From Microbacterium rhizomatis (GTDB lineage Bacteria > Actinomycetota > Actinomycetes > Actinomycetales > Microbacteriaceae): a stretch of DNA of 64,000 bases. The translations under genes were made by a program, and so were the position numbers. The notes under the pieces are model-generated. The model was given only the letters and a program-made list of their open reading frames with translations, was not told the origin of the DNA and ran no database searches. The stretch covers positions 930,001-994,000 of the forward strand of contig NZ_VYSA01000002.1 of the NCBI RefSeq assembly GCF_008710745.1, given 5' to 3'. Numbering within the stretch: the stretch's first letter is position 1; each line of letters begins with the position of its first letter. Of this stretch, positions 8,916 through 17,844 are shown in pieces.

Positions 8916-10534
8916 GCGGACTCGGCGCGATCCTGCGTCAGCGCCTCCGCCGAGACTGGCGTCAGCTGCTGATCTGGACGATCGGGACCGCCCTGCTCGC
9001 CTACCTCGCGTACGTCGGCGTCGCCCAGTCGTACGGCACGGAACAGGATCGCGCCTCGCTCCTCGCCGCGGCGATCGCGAACCCGGTGATCCTGCTCTTC
9101 CGCGGCCTCCCCTCCGGCCCGGATCAGGGTGCGTTCATGCTGTTCCTGATCTTTCCGTGGCTCGCGTTCCTCGCCGCGCTGATGAGCACGTTCCTCGCCG
9201 TCCGGCACACGCGCATGGATGAAGAGCTCGGGCGCGCCGAGCTCGTCGCCGCGACACCCGCCGGCCGCACGACGCCGCTGATCGCCACGATCATCCACGG
9301 CCTGATCGCCAACGCCGTGCTCGCGGCGCTCACGATCCTGGCGCTCCTCGGCACCGGTTCCGGTGCCCAGGGCGCAGTGGTCTCCGGCGTCGCCGTCGGC
9401 GCGGTCGGTGTCTCGTTCCTCGGCGTCGGCCTCGTCGCCGGGCAGCTCATGCGCACGTCGCGCGCGGCGAACTCGCTCGCGGTGTGGGTCGTGCTGATCA
9501 CGTTCCTCTTCAGCGGCATCGGCAACGCGCTCGGCTCACCGAGCGCCGATCTCCAGCGGATGGAGAGCTCATGGCTGGCCTGGCTCTCGCCGTTCGGATG
9601 GGGCGAGAACGTACGCCCCTACGCCGACGACGAGCTGTGGCCGATCGCGCTGTGTCTCGCCGTCGGCGTCGTCCTCGGCGCGATCTCGGTCGTTCTCCAG
9701 TCGGGGCGCGACCTCGGTCAGAGCTTCATCGCGGAGCGCCGCGGCCGCGCCGACGCGACCAGGGCGCTCGGCTCGCCGACCGCCCTCGTCCGGCGCCTGT
9801 CGACGGGTGCCCTCATCGGCTGGGCGATCGGGGGGCTTCTCACCGGCATGCTCTCCACCGCACTGGCATCCGTGGTCAGTTCGATCAGCGGCGACAATCC
9901 TGCGGTCGAGCAGATCCTCGTCGCGCTCGGGGGCAACGCCGACCTCGCCAGAGCGACCGTCGCGGTGTTCTTCACGCTCCTCGGTGTGCTCGCGGGCTGC
10001 TGCGCGGTGCAGGTGGTCATCCGTGCCCGCCAGGAGGAGGCGAGCGGCACGGCGGAGCCGTTGCTGTCCACGCCGATCGGCCGCGTGCGCTGGCTGGGCG
10101 ATTACCTGCTCGTCGCGCTCGTCGGCATCGTGCTGGTCGTGGCCGCCGCGATCGCGGGCGCCGCACTCGGGATCGCCTCGCAGCGCGGCGATTGGTCACT
10201 CATGCGGGATGTCGCGGTGGTCGGCGGTGGGCAGGGGGTTGCGGCATCCGTGTTCCTCGCGCTGACCGCGCTGGTCTTCGTGCTCGCACCGCGCGCGACG
10301 ATCGCGGTGGGCTGGGGGCTGGTCGCCCTCGCAACGATCGTCGGGCTCTTCGGCCCGCTCTTCGGCTTCCCGTCGTGGCTGGTCGACCTCGCGCCCATCG
10401 CGGTCACGCCGCAGGTCACGACCGATACCGGGATCGACCTGCGCGGGTTCTGGTGGCTCGTGGCGGTGGCCATCGCCGGTGCGGCGGCATCGCTCGCCCT
10501 CATGCGCCGTCGCGAACTCGCTCCGGCAGGATAG
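8912..10534 (+). CDS. ABC-2 exporter permease (polyketide-antibiotic-exporter type)
   Basis: 540 residues starting MSGLGAILRQRLRRDWRQLL at an ATG overlapping the ATPase stop. About twelve hydrophobic segments fall in two similar halves (for example WLAFLAALMSTFLAV, AVGVSFLGVGLVAGQL, LVALVGIVLVVAAAIAGAAL). Each half contains an ELGRAEL- or ASGTAEPLL-like cytoplasmic motif: DEELGRAELVAATPAGR in the first and EEASGTAEPLLSTPIGR in the second. That duplicated architecture and length match TnrB3/TipC-like exporters. A MarR-type regulator follows after four bases. Confidence 0.85.
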   Translation: MSGLGAILRQRLRRDWRQLLIWTIGTALLAYLAYVGVAQSYGTEQDRASLLAAAIANPVILLFRGLPSGPDQGAFMLFLIFPWLAFLAALMSTFLAVRHTRMDEELGRAELVAATPAGRTTPLIATIIHGLIANAVLAALTILALLGTGSGAQGAVVSGVAVGAVGVSFLGVGLVAGQLMRTSRAANSLAVWVVLITFLFSGIGNALGSPSADLQRMESSWLAWLSPFGWGENVRPYADDELWPIALCLAVGVVLGAISVVLQSGRDLGQSFIAERRGRADATRALGSPTALVRRLSTGALIGWAIGGLLTGMLSTALASVVSSISGDNPAVEQILVALGGNADLARATVAVFFTLLGVLAGCCAVQVVIRARQEEASGTAEPLLSTPIGRVRWLGDYLLVALVGIVLVVAAAIAGAALGIASQRGDWSLMRDVAVVGGGQGVAASVFLALTALVFVLAPRATIAVGWGLVALATIVGLFGPLFGFPSWLVDLAPIAVTPQVTTDTGIDLRGFWWLVAVAIAGAAASLALMRRRELAPAG

Positions 10535-10538
10535 CCCT

Positions 10539-11009
10539 GTGAGCGACGCGCACCGAGGGACCGAACCGGCCGAGCAGGCCGCGGCGATGATGACGGCTGC
10601 GGGGATGCCTCGCATGCCCGCGCGCACGCTCATGGCCCTGATCGCCGCGCCCGCCGGTGGCTACACCGCCGCGGAGCTCGGCGACCGGCTGGGAGTGAGC
10701 GCCGCGGCGGTGTCGGGTGCGGTCCGCTACCTGCAGACGCTGCGGATGGTGCACCGGATGTCACGCGCCGGCGATCGCCGCGATCGCTACGAACTCGCCC
10801 ACGACGTCTGGTACGGCGTCATGACGAGTAACGCCCCGCTGTACGACAGACTGGCCGGCTTCATCGAGCGGATCGGCGACGAGCAGGAGGACGATCCGGA
10901 TGCGCGGGCCCGCGCCGCCGACATGGCGGCGTTCTTCCGGTTCATGTCGGCCCGCATGCCACAGCTCGTCGACGAGTGGGAGGCGCAGCGCGCGCACCGT
11001 CCGCGCTGA
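10539..11009 (+). CDS. MarR/GbsR-like winged-helix regulator
   Basis: 156 residues from the GTG at 10539, four bases after the permease stop. The helix-turn-helix is visible as GGYTAAELGDRLGVSAAAVSGAVRYLQTL followed by a basic wing (RAGDRRDRYELAHD). The C-terminal helices (YDRLAGFIERIGDEQEDD, FRFMSARMPQLVDEW) fit the dimerisation part of the GbsR/MarR group that often accompanies ABC-2 exporters. Probably a local regulator of the exporter. An in-frame ATG at 10479 lies inside the permease gene and is less likely. Confidence 0.8.
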   Translation: MSDAHRGTEPAEQAAAMMTAAGMPRMPARTLMALIAAPAGGYTAAELGDRLGVSAAAVSGAVRYLQTLRMVHRMSRAGDRRDRYELAHDVWYGVMTSNAPLYDRLAGFIERIGDEQEDDPDARARAADMAAFFRFMSARMPQLVDEWEAQRAHRPR

Positions 11010-11162
11010 CCCGACAGCATCCGCTCACCCATCCATCCGATAGGGGATGTAGGTCTATGGGCCGCCGCCACGCGCGCCCGCAGGCTGGAGGAGGCCGTGA
11101 CCACGGCCATCTGGGGTGGGCGTGCTCGCCACCGACCACGAAAAGTGATCGAGGACGAAGTG

Positions 11163-13157
11163 ATGATGAAGAGAGTTGTCGGGATGCTGGGGGTCGCAGC
11201 GATTGCGAGCACCCTCATCCTTCATACGGGAATGGCGGCGTCTGCCGCGACAGCGGAATCCGGGGACGACCCGAGCCCGGCCGTCTCCGCACCGACAGAG
11301 CCGTCGGCGTCTCCGGATCCGGCGGCGAGCCCGACGGAATCGGTCGAGGCGACGGATGCGGAAGCGGCGGCCGGGGAGACCGCGACAGAGCCCGCGCCCG
11401 CGGCATCGACGTCGGAGACGGATGTGGTGCAGGAGGCGGACGCGACCGAACCGACCGCCGCTGCGCTCGTCGACGCGGGGAGCGACTGGCCGGACTCCGG
11501 GAACTTCCGGGGCGAGATCTCGGCCGGCTTCACCCTTTCGCGCGTCACGCTGACCGGGGGGACCGCGTACGGGACCGTGCCGTGGAAGCAGTCGACGATC
11601 CCCGCCGAGCTCACCGCGAGCACCCCGGACGTGTTCCAGGCGTGGGGCACCTACGGAAACGGCCCCGCGAGGCAGGCCTCGGGCGTCGGCGGCGGAGCCG
11701 TCTACCAGATCGCGATGCTGGGAACGCCGACCGGATACTGGGTCACGACGCGGATCGAGGTGAACGGCTCGAGTCCGTCCGCCGTGTGCACCGTGTACCA
11801 GGGGGACCCGCGCGCGGGGGGCGTCACCCCTTCGCCGAGTCCCTTCATCTGCGATGGCAGCGTTCCCCGATTCACGACCGACAACGAAGGCATCCAGCAC
11901 GCCACGGCGACCTTCGCCCTGTCGCTCAACCGCGCGGCAGAGGCCAGCGGCACCCTCACGACCGACGGCCGCGTCTCGCTCACCGAGGGCTACTACGAGA
12001 CCGGCTCGGGCCTGCCGTACTTCACGCACGGCTCGACGGAGGTGGCGAAGAACTCGCAGACCGGCTTCTCGGTCGTGATGCGCGAGGGCGATCCGCAGCA
12101 GGACGGCGGGAAGAACCTGGCGCGCGTGCGCTTCATCTACAAGATCGTCGACTCCGACTCCAACGGCGCTCCGGTTCCGACGTCTCTGTGGGTCGCGGGC
12201 TGGGTGCAGAGCGAGAGGGCGTCGAGCTTCGAGCACGAGACGAAGTGCGGGATCTACGACGAAGACCCGGTGAAGGCCGAACGGCGCACCGGGCTCAGGC
12301 TCGAGCAGCAGCCGACGGTGAAGGTGAGCGCCTTCGACTGCCGATTCACCGACGGGAAGGTCGACGATCGGGGCCACTGGAACGCCGACTTCACGGTAGT
12401 GAGGCGCGCGACGCAGGTCATCGAGAATGCGCAGCACGAGCTCGAGCAGCAGGACAGGGTGAACCGCGTGTGCACGCCGCACCCGGAGGACTGCGGCTTG
12501 AGCCTGGCGAAGGTGACCTCCCGCGCGGGCGAGACCAAGCGAATCACGCAGAAGTTCGGAAACCCGAACGGCGAGCCCGGCTACGTCGTGCACCGCACCA
12601 CGCAGACGTCCGAGAGCACGTCCGAGACGAACGGCTTCAAGATCGAGATCTCGGTCGAATCGGGTGGCGGCCCGGGTGGCCTCGGCCCGAAGTACAAGGC
12701 GTCGCTGGCGTATAACCACGACAAGACCGTCGCGTCCACCAGCACCACGACGACGGAGATGGGCATCCCCGTTCCGCCGAACTACCTCGGGTGGCTGGAG
12801 GCGAGCGTGATGATGATCGACACCGTCGGAACGATCGTCGTGCTCGAGAACGGCATCTACTACGAGATGAAGGACGTCGCAGCGAGCTTCCCGTCTGCCA
12901 AGGACACCGACTGGATCATCCAGCCGAACAAGGAGCCGGTCGTCGGGCTCGGGGGCGCTGAGCCGGGCACCGGGCTCGGCGACTTCGACCCCGCTCTGGC
13001 GGGGCTCACGCCGGCGTCGCGCGCCACGGCGACGAGTCTGGCGGCGACCGGCGGCAACAACGATGCCGTCCTGCCGATCGTGGTCGTCGCGGCGACGCTG
13101 ACGGCCCTGGGCGGAGTCCTGGTGTTCGTTCGGCGACGTCGGAACCGTACGCAGTAG
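11163..13157 (+). CDS. Sortase-anchored (LAATG) surface protein
   Basis: 664 residues from ATG 11163, with GAGGA seven bases upstream. Order: signal peptide MMKRVVGMLGVAAIASTLIL ending AASAA; an Ala/Ser/Pro/Glu/Thr-rich low-complexity stretch of about 75 residues, probably wall-spanning or surface-exposed; a long beta-rich region without a family I recognise (cysteines near VCTVYQ, FICDGS, KCGIYDE, FDCRF, VCTPHPEDCG could form disulfides); then the sorting signal LAATG, a hydrophobic helix (VLPIVVVAATLTALGGVLVFV) and RRRRNR. LAxTG is recognised by class E sortases of high-GC Gram-positives. No sortase gene is in the window. Function unknown; adhesin or envelope protein inferred. Confidence 0.75.
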   Translation: MMKRVVGMLGVAAIASTLILHTGMAASAATAESGDDPSPAVSAPTEPSASPDPAASPTESVEATDAEAAAGETATEPAPAASTSETDVVQEADATEPTAAALVDAGSDWPDSGNFRGEISAGFTLSRVTLTGGTAYGTVPWKQSTIPAELTASTPDVFQAWGTYGNGPARQASGVGGGAVYQIAMLGTPTGYWVTTRIEVNGSSPSAVCTVYQGDPRAGGVTPSPSPFICDGSVPRFTTDNEGIQHATATFALSLNRAAEASGTLTTDGRVSLTEGYYETGSGLPYFTHGSTEVAKNSQTGFSVVMREGDPQQDGGKNLARVRFIYKIVDSDSNGAPVPTSLWVAGWVQSERASSFEHETKCGIYDEDPVKAERRTGLRLEQQPTVKVSAFDCRFTDGKVDDRGHWNADFTVVRRATQVIENAQHELEQQDRVNRVCTPHPEDCGLSLAKVTSRAGETKRITQKFGNPNGEPGYVVHRTTQTSESTSETNGFKIEISVESGGGPGGLGPKYKASLAYNHDKTVASTSTTTTEMGIPVPPNYLGWLEASVMMIDTVGTIVVLENGIYYEMKDVAASFPSAKDTDWIIQPNKEPVVGLGGAEPGTGLGDFDPALAGLTPASRATATSLAATGGNNDAVLPIVVVAATLTALGGVLVFVRRRRNRTQ

Positions 13158-13188
13158 CACCCGACGCGAGACACATCACGCGAAAGGC

Positions 13189-13225
13189 GACGGCGTCCCG
13201 AGAGATCGGGACGCCGTCGTCTTCG
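13189..13225. terminator. Strong hairpin terminator between convergent genes
   Basis: A perfect 13-base stem, GACGGCGTCCCGA at 13189-13201 pairing with 13206-13218 around a GAGA loop. It lies between the ends of the surface-protein gene (+) and the NUDIX gene (-), so it can serve both. Only a short T-containing stretch follows (GTCTTCGTG), as is common in high-GC actinobacteria. Confidence 0.8.
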
Positions 13226-13242
13226 TGTGCGAGCTCGGGGCA

Positions 13243-13719
13243 TCAGCCGAGGGCTGCATCGAGCTGAGACTGGAGGGCGTCGATCGCGGAGCGCTGACCC
13301 TTCACGAGGCGCTCGCGCGCAGCATCCAGCGTCACCCATTCCGCGCGATCGACCTCGGGGAACGATGCCGTGCGCCCCGATCGCGGCGGCCACTCCATCT
13401 CGAATTCGCCGAACGTGAATCCGGATGCCTCGAACCCCGCGCCGTCGGCGACGAACACGACGATCCGCTTGCCCGACGAGTACGTGTACGTGCCGAGCTC
13501 GGCATACGGGACATCGGGGGCGGCGACGCCGAGCTCCTCGTGGAACTCCCTGTGCGCCGCGTCCAGCGCCGCCTCCGCACCCTCGACGTACTCGCCCTTG
13601 GGGATCGACCAGGCGCCGGAGTCCTTCTTCGCCCAGTACGGCCCGCCCATGTGGGCGATCAGCACCTCGGGTTCGCTTTGGAGCCGATACAGGAGGATGC
13701 CGGCGCTGGTCACGGGCAT
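13243..13719 (-). CDS. NUDIX hydrolase
   Basis: 158 residues starting MPVTSAGILLYRLQSEPEVL. The Nudix box is intact: GEYVEGAEAALDAAHREF followed by HEELGV (pattern GX5EX7REUXEEXGU). The opening AGILLYR and the WSIPKGE run resemble the ADP-ribose/dinucleoside-polyphosphate or 8-oxo-dGTP cleaning branch of the superfamily. The substrate cannot be assigned. Stand-alone gene on the minus strand, with a terminator hairpin just beyond its stop and a family B repeat upstream. Confidence 0.9.
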   Translation of the reverse strand: MPVTSAGILLYRLQSEPEVLIAHMGGPYWAKKDSGAWSIPKGEYVEGAEAALDAAHREFHEELGVAAPDVPYAELGTYTYSSGKRIVVFVADGAGFEASGFTFGEFEMEWPPRSGRTASFPEVDRAEWVTLDAARERLVKGQRSAIDALQSQLDAALG

Positions 13720-13743
13720 GGAACCCTCCTCAGAGAGATGTCG

Positions 13744-13816
13744 AACGTCGGAGAATCGGGCCGTTGTCGGACGATTCGGCCAGAATCCTCCGACATCCAG
13801 GCGATCCTCCGACGTT
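13744..13816. repeat. Dispersed four-arm repeat family B, copy B1
   Basis: Arms read GTCGGAGAATC, GTCGGACGATTC, GAATCCTCCGAC and GATCCTCCGAC: two direct then two inverted, giving nested inverted repeats. The outer arms AACGTCGGAG and CTCCGACGTT pair perfectly. The same arrangement is at 29099-29165 and 51284-51351. It lies between two minus-strand genes. Confidence 0.8.
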
Positions 13817-13827
13817 CGCGCTCGGGC

Positions 13828-14841
13828 TCAGACCACACGCTTCTTGGGTGAGGTCTCGTACGTCGCGTCGGCGTCGGTGACGGCCACGCCCGAGAGCGCG
13901 GTCTCGATCGCCGTCATCGTGTCAGCATCCAGCGTCACTCCCGACGCCTTCACCGAGTCTTCGAGCTGCTCCGGACGGGATGCCCCGACCAGCGCCGCCG
14001 ACACGTTCGGGTTCTGCAGCACCCACGCGATCGCCAGTTGCGGCATCGTGAGCCCCGCGTCCTGCGCGATCGGCTTGAGCTTCTGCACAGCGGTCAGCAC
14101 GTCGTCGTCGAGGAAGCGCTTGATGAAGTCGGCGCCGCTCTTCTCGTCGGTCGCGCGCGATCCTTCCGGCAGCGGCTGCCCCGGCAGGTACTTGCCGCTC
14201 AGCACGCCCTGCGCCATCGGCGACCAGACGACCTGCGAGATGCCGAGCTCTTCGCTCGCGGGCACGACCTTGCCTTCGATGACTCGCCAGAGCGCCGAGT
14301 ACTGCGGCTGGTTGGAGATGAGCTGGATGCCGAGCTTCGTCGCGAGCGCGTGACCCTCACGCAGCTGCTCCGCCGTCCACTCCGAGACGCCGATGTACAG
14401 CACCTTGCCCTGCCGCACGATGTCGGCGAAGGCCTGGAACGTCTCTTCCAAGGGGGTCTCGTAGTCGAACCGGTGGGCCTGGTAGAGGTCGACGTAGTCG
14501 GTGCCGAGACGCTTCAGCGAACCGTTGATGGAGTCGAGGATGTGCTTGCGGCTCAGCCCGGTGTCGTTGGGGCCCTTCGGACCTGTCGGCCAATAGACCT
14601 TCGTGAAGATCTCGAGCGACTCGCGACGCTGACCCTTGAGCGCCTCACCGAGCACCGACTCCGCCCCGGTGTTCGCGTAGGCGTCTGCGGTGTCGAACGT
14701 GGTGATGCCCAGATCGAGTGCCTTGTGCACCGTCTTGATCGCCGCGTCGTTCTCCACCTGGGAGGCGTGCGTGATCCAGTTGCCGTACGTGATCTCCGAG
14801 ACCTTGAAACCACTGTTGCCGAGAAAGCGATAGTTGACCAT
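13828..14841 (-). CDS. Aldo/keto reductase (potassium-channel beta-subunit-like)
   Basis: 337 residues starting MVNYRFLGNSGFKVSEITYGNW. AKR hallmarks are FDTADAY with the catalytic Asp/Tyr, the Lys in FTKVYW, and the His in YQAHRFD. The NADPH-binding C-terminal loop contains LVGASRPEQLEDSVKA. The overall pattern fits the AKR6/7-like voltage-gated K-channel beta/YghZ group; members reduce diverse aldehydes, so the substrate stays open. The next gene downstream on the same strand (15.8-14.9 kb is upstream) is another AKR of a different branch, so the pair is not a simple duplication. Confidence 0.9.
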   Translation of the reverse strand: MVNYRFLGNSGFKVSEITYGNWITHASQVENDAAIKTVHKALDLGITTFDTADAYANTGAESVLGEALKGQRRESLEIFTKVYWPTGPKGPNDTGLSRKHILDSINGSLKRLGTDYVDLYQAHRFDYETPLEETFQAFADIVRQGKVLYIGVSEWTAEQLREGHALATKLGIQLISNQPQYSALWRVIEGKVVPASEELGISQVVWSPMAQGVLSGKYLPGQPLPEGSRATDEKSGADFIKRFLDDDVLTAVQKLKPIAQDAGLTMPQLAIAWVLQNPNVSAALVGASRPEQLEDSVKASGVTLDADTMTAIETALSGVAVTDADATYETSPKKRVV

Positions 14842-14890
14842 GTCTCAACGCTAGCCGTGCCGGGGACGCCGCGTCTGGACTTGACCCGGA

Positions 14891-15823
14891 TCAGGGAACC
14901 CGATACCCGGCGGCGCGGAACAGCTCGTACCATTCCGCGCGCGTGAACCGGATGTCGGACCCGAGCGCCGCGTCCGCCACGCGCCGCGGAGTCGTGGTTC
15001 CGAGAACGACCTGCATGTCTGCGGGATGCCGGGTGATCCACGCCGTGGCGATCGCGATCGCCGGCACGTCGTACTGCGCCGCCAGCCGGTCGATGACCGC
15101 GTTCAGCTCGGGATAATCGGCCGAGCCGAGGAACGTGCCATTGAAGAACCCTGCCTGGAACGGCGACCACGCCTGCACGGTGATGCCGTTGACACGGCAG
15201 TAGTCGAGGATGCCGCCGCCGTCGAGCGTGATCGACTGCTCGAGCCCGGCCATGTTGCCGGCCACGCCCTGGGCGATGATCGGCGCGTGCGTGATCGACA
15301 GCTGGAGCTGGTTGGCGATCAGTGGTTGAGACACCGAAGTCTTGAGGAGATCGATCTGGCGGGGCGTGTGGTTCGAGACCCCGAATGCACGCACCTTGCC
15401 CGCTGCCTCGAGCTCGTCGAAGGCCTTGGCCACCTCATCCGGCTCGACGAGGGCGTCGGGGCGGTGCAGCAGCAGGATGTCGAGGTAGTCGGTCTCGAGC
15501 GCGCGCAGCGACCCCTCGACCGATTCGATCAGGTGCTCGTACGAGAAGTCGAAGTACGGCCCGCCCTCACCGACGATGCCGGCCTTGGTCTGGATCGTGA
15601 CCTCGGCACGCTCGGCAGGGCTCAGCTGCATCGCGCGGGCGAATCGCGCCTCGCAGCCGTGCATCACACCGCCGTAGATCGCGGCGTGATCGAAGAAGTC
15701 GATTCCCGCATCGCGCGCTGTGCCGATGAGGGTGCGGATCTCATCGTCGGATTTGTCGGCGATCCGCATCAACCCGAGAACGACGTTGGGGGCCTCGGTA
15801 GCGCCGAGGGGGATTTTCTTCAT
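14891..15823 (-). CDS. Aldo/keto reductase (YdhF-like)
   Basis: 310 residues from the ATG at 15823 (MKKIPLGATEAPNVVLGLMRI); the frame is open further upstream, but this start matches the family. Motifs: FFDHAAIYGG (catalytic Asp and Tyr), IQTKAGI (Lys), LLLHRPDALVEPDE (His), GVSNHTPRQID, and a terminal VVLGTTTPRRV for the cofactor. The H-A-A-IYGG and PDALVEPDEVA signatures are those of YdhF-type oxidoreductases. It lies 49 bases upstream of the other AKR and may be co-transcribed with it. Confidence 0.9.
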   Translation of the reverse strand: MKKIPLGATEAPNVVLGLMRIADKSDDEIRTLIGTARDAGIDFFDHAAIYGGVMHGCEARFARAMQLSPAERAEVTIQTKAGIVGEGGPYFDFSYEHLIESVEGSLRALETDYLDILLLHRPDALVEPDEVAKAFDELEAAGKVRAFGVSNHTPRQIDLLKTSVSQPLIANQLQLSITHAPIIAQGVAGNMAGLEQSITLDGGGILDYCRVNGITVQAWSPFQAGFFNGTFLGSADYPELNAVIDRLAAQYDVPAIAIATAWITRHPADMQVVLGTTTPRRVADAALGSDIRFTRAEWYELFRAAGYRVP

Positions 15824-15853
15824 GCCGGCCAGCCTACGGACGATCCCCGACAC

Positions 15854-17824
15854 TCAGCGCGACGAGGATCGCCGCCGGAATGACGTGCGCAGGCTGCGGA
15901 GAAGAAGCAGAAGCCCCCCGAGCCCCACGATGCTCCCGAGGAACTCGTACACCGAGACGTTCGTCGTCAGCATCGGCCCTGCGCCGTTCACCGTGAGGAG
16001 GATGCCGGTGATCACGAGTGCGATCCCCACGAGCGTGGTGGTCATCCGGCCGAGCAGCGAGTCGATCCAGCTGCGTTCGTCGGTGCTCTCGAACGTGCGG
16101 AGCCGCACGGAGAGGTCGCCCTGCTCGAGGGAGCGGGTGACGCTCTCGATGCGGCGAGGCATCCGGCGGAACTGCTCGGTGAGAACCGCCGCCCACGTCT
16201 GCGCGCCGAGCATCGCGCTCCGACCGGATACCGCTCCGAACGCGACCTTCGGCGCGAGTTCGAGCGCGGCACCGACCATGTCGTATCGCGGTGAGAGCTT
16301 GCGCAGCGTCCCCTCGAGCGAGCCGAGCGTGCGGAAGACCAGCAGAAGCGACGGAGGGAGTGCCATCCGGTGACGGCGGAGCGCATCCAGGAACAGGGCG
16401 AAGATGTCTTGGTGCGACCCGCTGTAGGTCATCCGGGTGAGGATCACGCCGATATCGCGCTGCAGAGCGACCTTGTCGAGCGACGGGCTCTCACCGCACA
16501 TCAGCAGGGCGAGATCTGTGGCGGCGACATCGTCTTCGTTCATGATCGCGATGAGGAGGGGCACCAGCATCCTCCGCATGCTCTTCTCGATGATCCCGAC
16601 CGCGCCGAAGTCGATCAGCGTCACCGTGGCCGCGCCGTCGGCCGGATCACTGAGGATCAGGTTGCCGGGGTGCAGGTCGGCGTGGAAGACGCCGCGCACG
16701 GCGATCTGGTCGAACACGGCGGCCAGCACCGAGTCGGCGAGCGCCGCACCCAGGTCGGGATCGAGGGCCGACCCGTCCAGCCGGCTGAACGGCGTGCCGG
16801 TCGCGCGCTCCTGCACGAGCATCTGCTCGGTCGAGAATTCGACGTACACGCGCGGCACGCGCAGCACCGATGGCGCCTTCTCGATCGCGGCCCGAAGCAT
16901 CTCGGTATTGCGAGCCTCGCTGCGATAGTCGAGTTCTTCGCGCAGCGCCCGCGAGAACTCGGCGGCGAGTGCGGTGGCACCGTATTCGCGAGCCCAGGTC
17001 GTCCGGCGTTCCGCCTCGCCCGCGAGCCTGCCGAGGATGTCGAGATCGGTCGTGACCTGCGCGCGGGCCGACGGCCGCTGGATCTTCACCACGACGTCCT
17101 CGCCGCTCACAAGGCGCGCGGCATGCACTTGCGCCACGGATGCCGCGGCCAGCGGCACCGGATCGATCTCGCCGAAGACTTCGGCGATCGGACGCCCGAG
17201 CTGCGCGGTGATCGCCGCCTCGGCCTCGGCCCAGGCGATCGGGGTCGAATCCATCTGGAGCGTCGCGAACGCGGCGAGGATGTCCGGCGGCAGCACATCG
17301 TCGCGGGTCGAGAGCACCTGGCCGAGCTTCACGAACGTCACGCCCGCATCGTTCATCGCGCCCACGAGGGCCGCAGGGAGGTCGTCGGTAGCGCCCTTGC
17401 GGCGGCTCTCGTAGAGACCCAGGCCGTGCCGCGATCCGATCGCGAGGATCTGCGCGTACCGGCGGGCACGATCACGGCGGCGGATCAGATCGCGCACGGT
17501 GGTGATCGGATTGCGGAAGCCCTGCGACGGCCAGAGGAACTCGAGCGTGATGATGCAGATGACGACAGCCGCGAACATCCAGCCGAACGTCAGGGCGAGG
17601 AAGGAGACGGCGATGAGGTCGTCGACGACGATGCGCCCGTCGACGATCACGTCCGCCTGCTGCAGCGACCAGTCCGCGATCGGCAGCGCGAGCACGAAGA
17701 CCACGAGCGCGGTGACGCCGGCGCGGATCCAGCCGATCTGGGTGTCCAGCAGGCGCCGGACCACCCACGCCGCCAGGAGGGCGAACACAACCGCGACGAT
17801 CGAGATGACGAGCCAGGTGGGCAT
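15854..17824 (-). CDS. ABC1/UbiB (AarF)-like atypical kinase, membrane-bound
   Basis: 656 residues. Two N-terminal helices (VISIVAVVFALLAAWVV, VTALVVFVLALPIADW) and a third (MFAAVVICIITLEFLW) precede the kinase-like core. The core has the ADCK-specific FVKLGQVLSTR (KxGQ), an Ala-rich nucleotide loop AAASVAQVHAARL, the Lys of VVVKIQRP, HADLHPGN and LIDFGAVG. Two C-terminal helices follow. Proteins of this family act on lipid quinone biosynthesis or lipid transport through ATPase activity; in a menaquinone-using actinobacterium the exact role is not established. Isolated gene, 30 bases from the AKR start. Confidence 0.87.
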   Translation of the reverse strand: MPTWLVISIVAVVFALLAAWVVRRLLDTQIGWIRAGVTALVVFVLALPIADWSLQQADVIVDGRIVVDDLIAVSFLALTFGWMFAAVVICIITLEFLWPSQGFRNPITTVRDLIRRRDRARRYAQILAIGSRHGLGLYESRRKGATDDLPAALVGAMNDAGVTFVKLGQVLSTRDDVLPPDILAAFATLQMDSTPIAWAEAEAAITAQLGRPIAEVFGEIDPVPLAAASVAQVHAARLVSGEDVVVKIQRPSARAQVTTDLDILGRLAGEAERRTTWAREYGATALAAEFSRALREELDYRSEARNTEMLRAAIEKAPSVLRVPRVYVEFSTEQMLVQERATGTPFSRLDGSALDPDLGAALADSVLAAVFDQIAVRGVFHADLHPGNLILSDPADGAATVTLIDFGAVGIIEKSMRRMLVPLLIAIMNEDDVAATDLALLMCGESPSLDKVALQRDIGVILTRMTYSGSHQDIFALFLDALRRHRMALPPSLLLVFRTLGSLEGTLRKLSPRYDMVGAALELAPKVAFGAVSGRSAMLGAQTWAAVLTEQFRRMPRRIESVTRSLEQGDLSVRLRTFESTDERSWIDSLLGRMTTTLVGIALVITGILLTVNGAGPMLTTNVSVYEFLGSIVGLGGLLLLLRSLRTSFRRRSSSR

Positions 17825-17844
17825 GCGCCGATTCTGTCAGGCGA

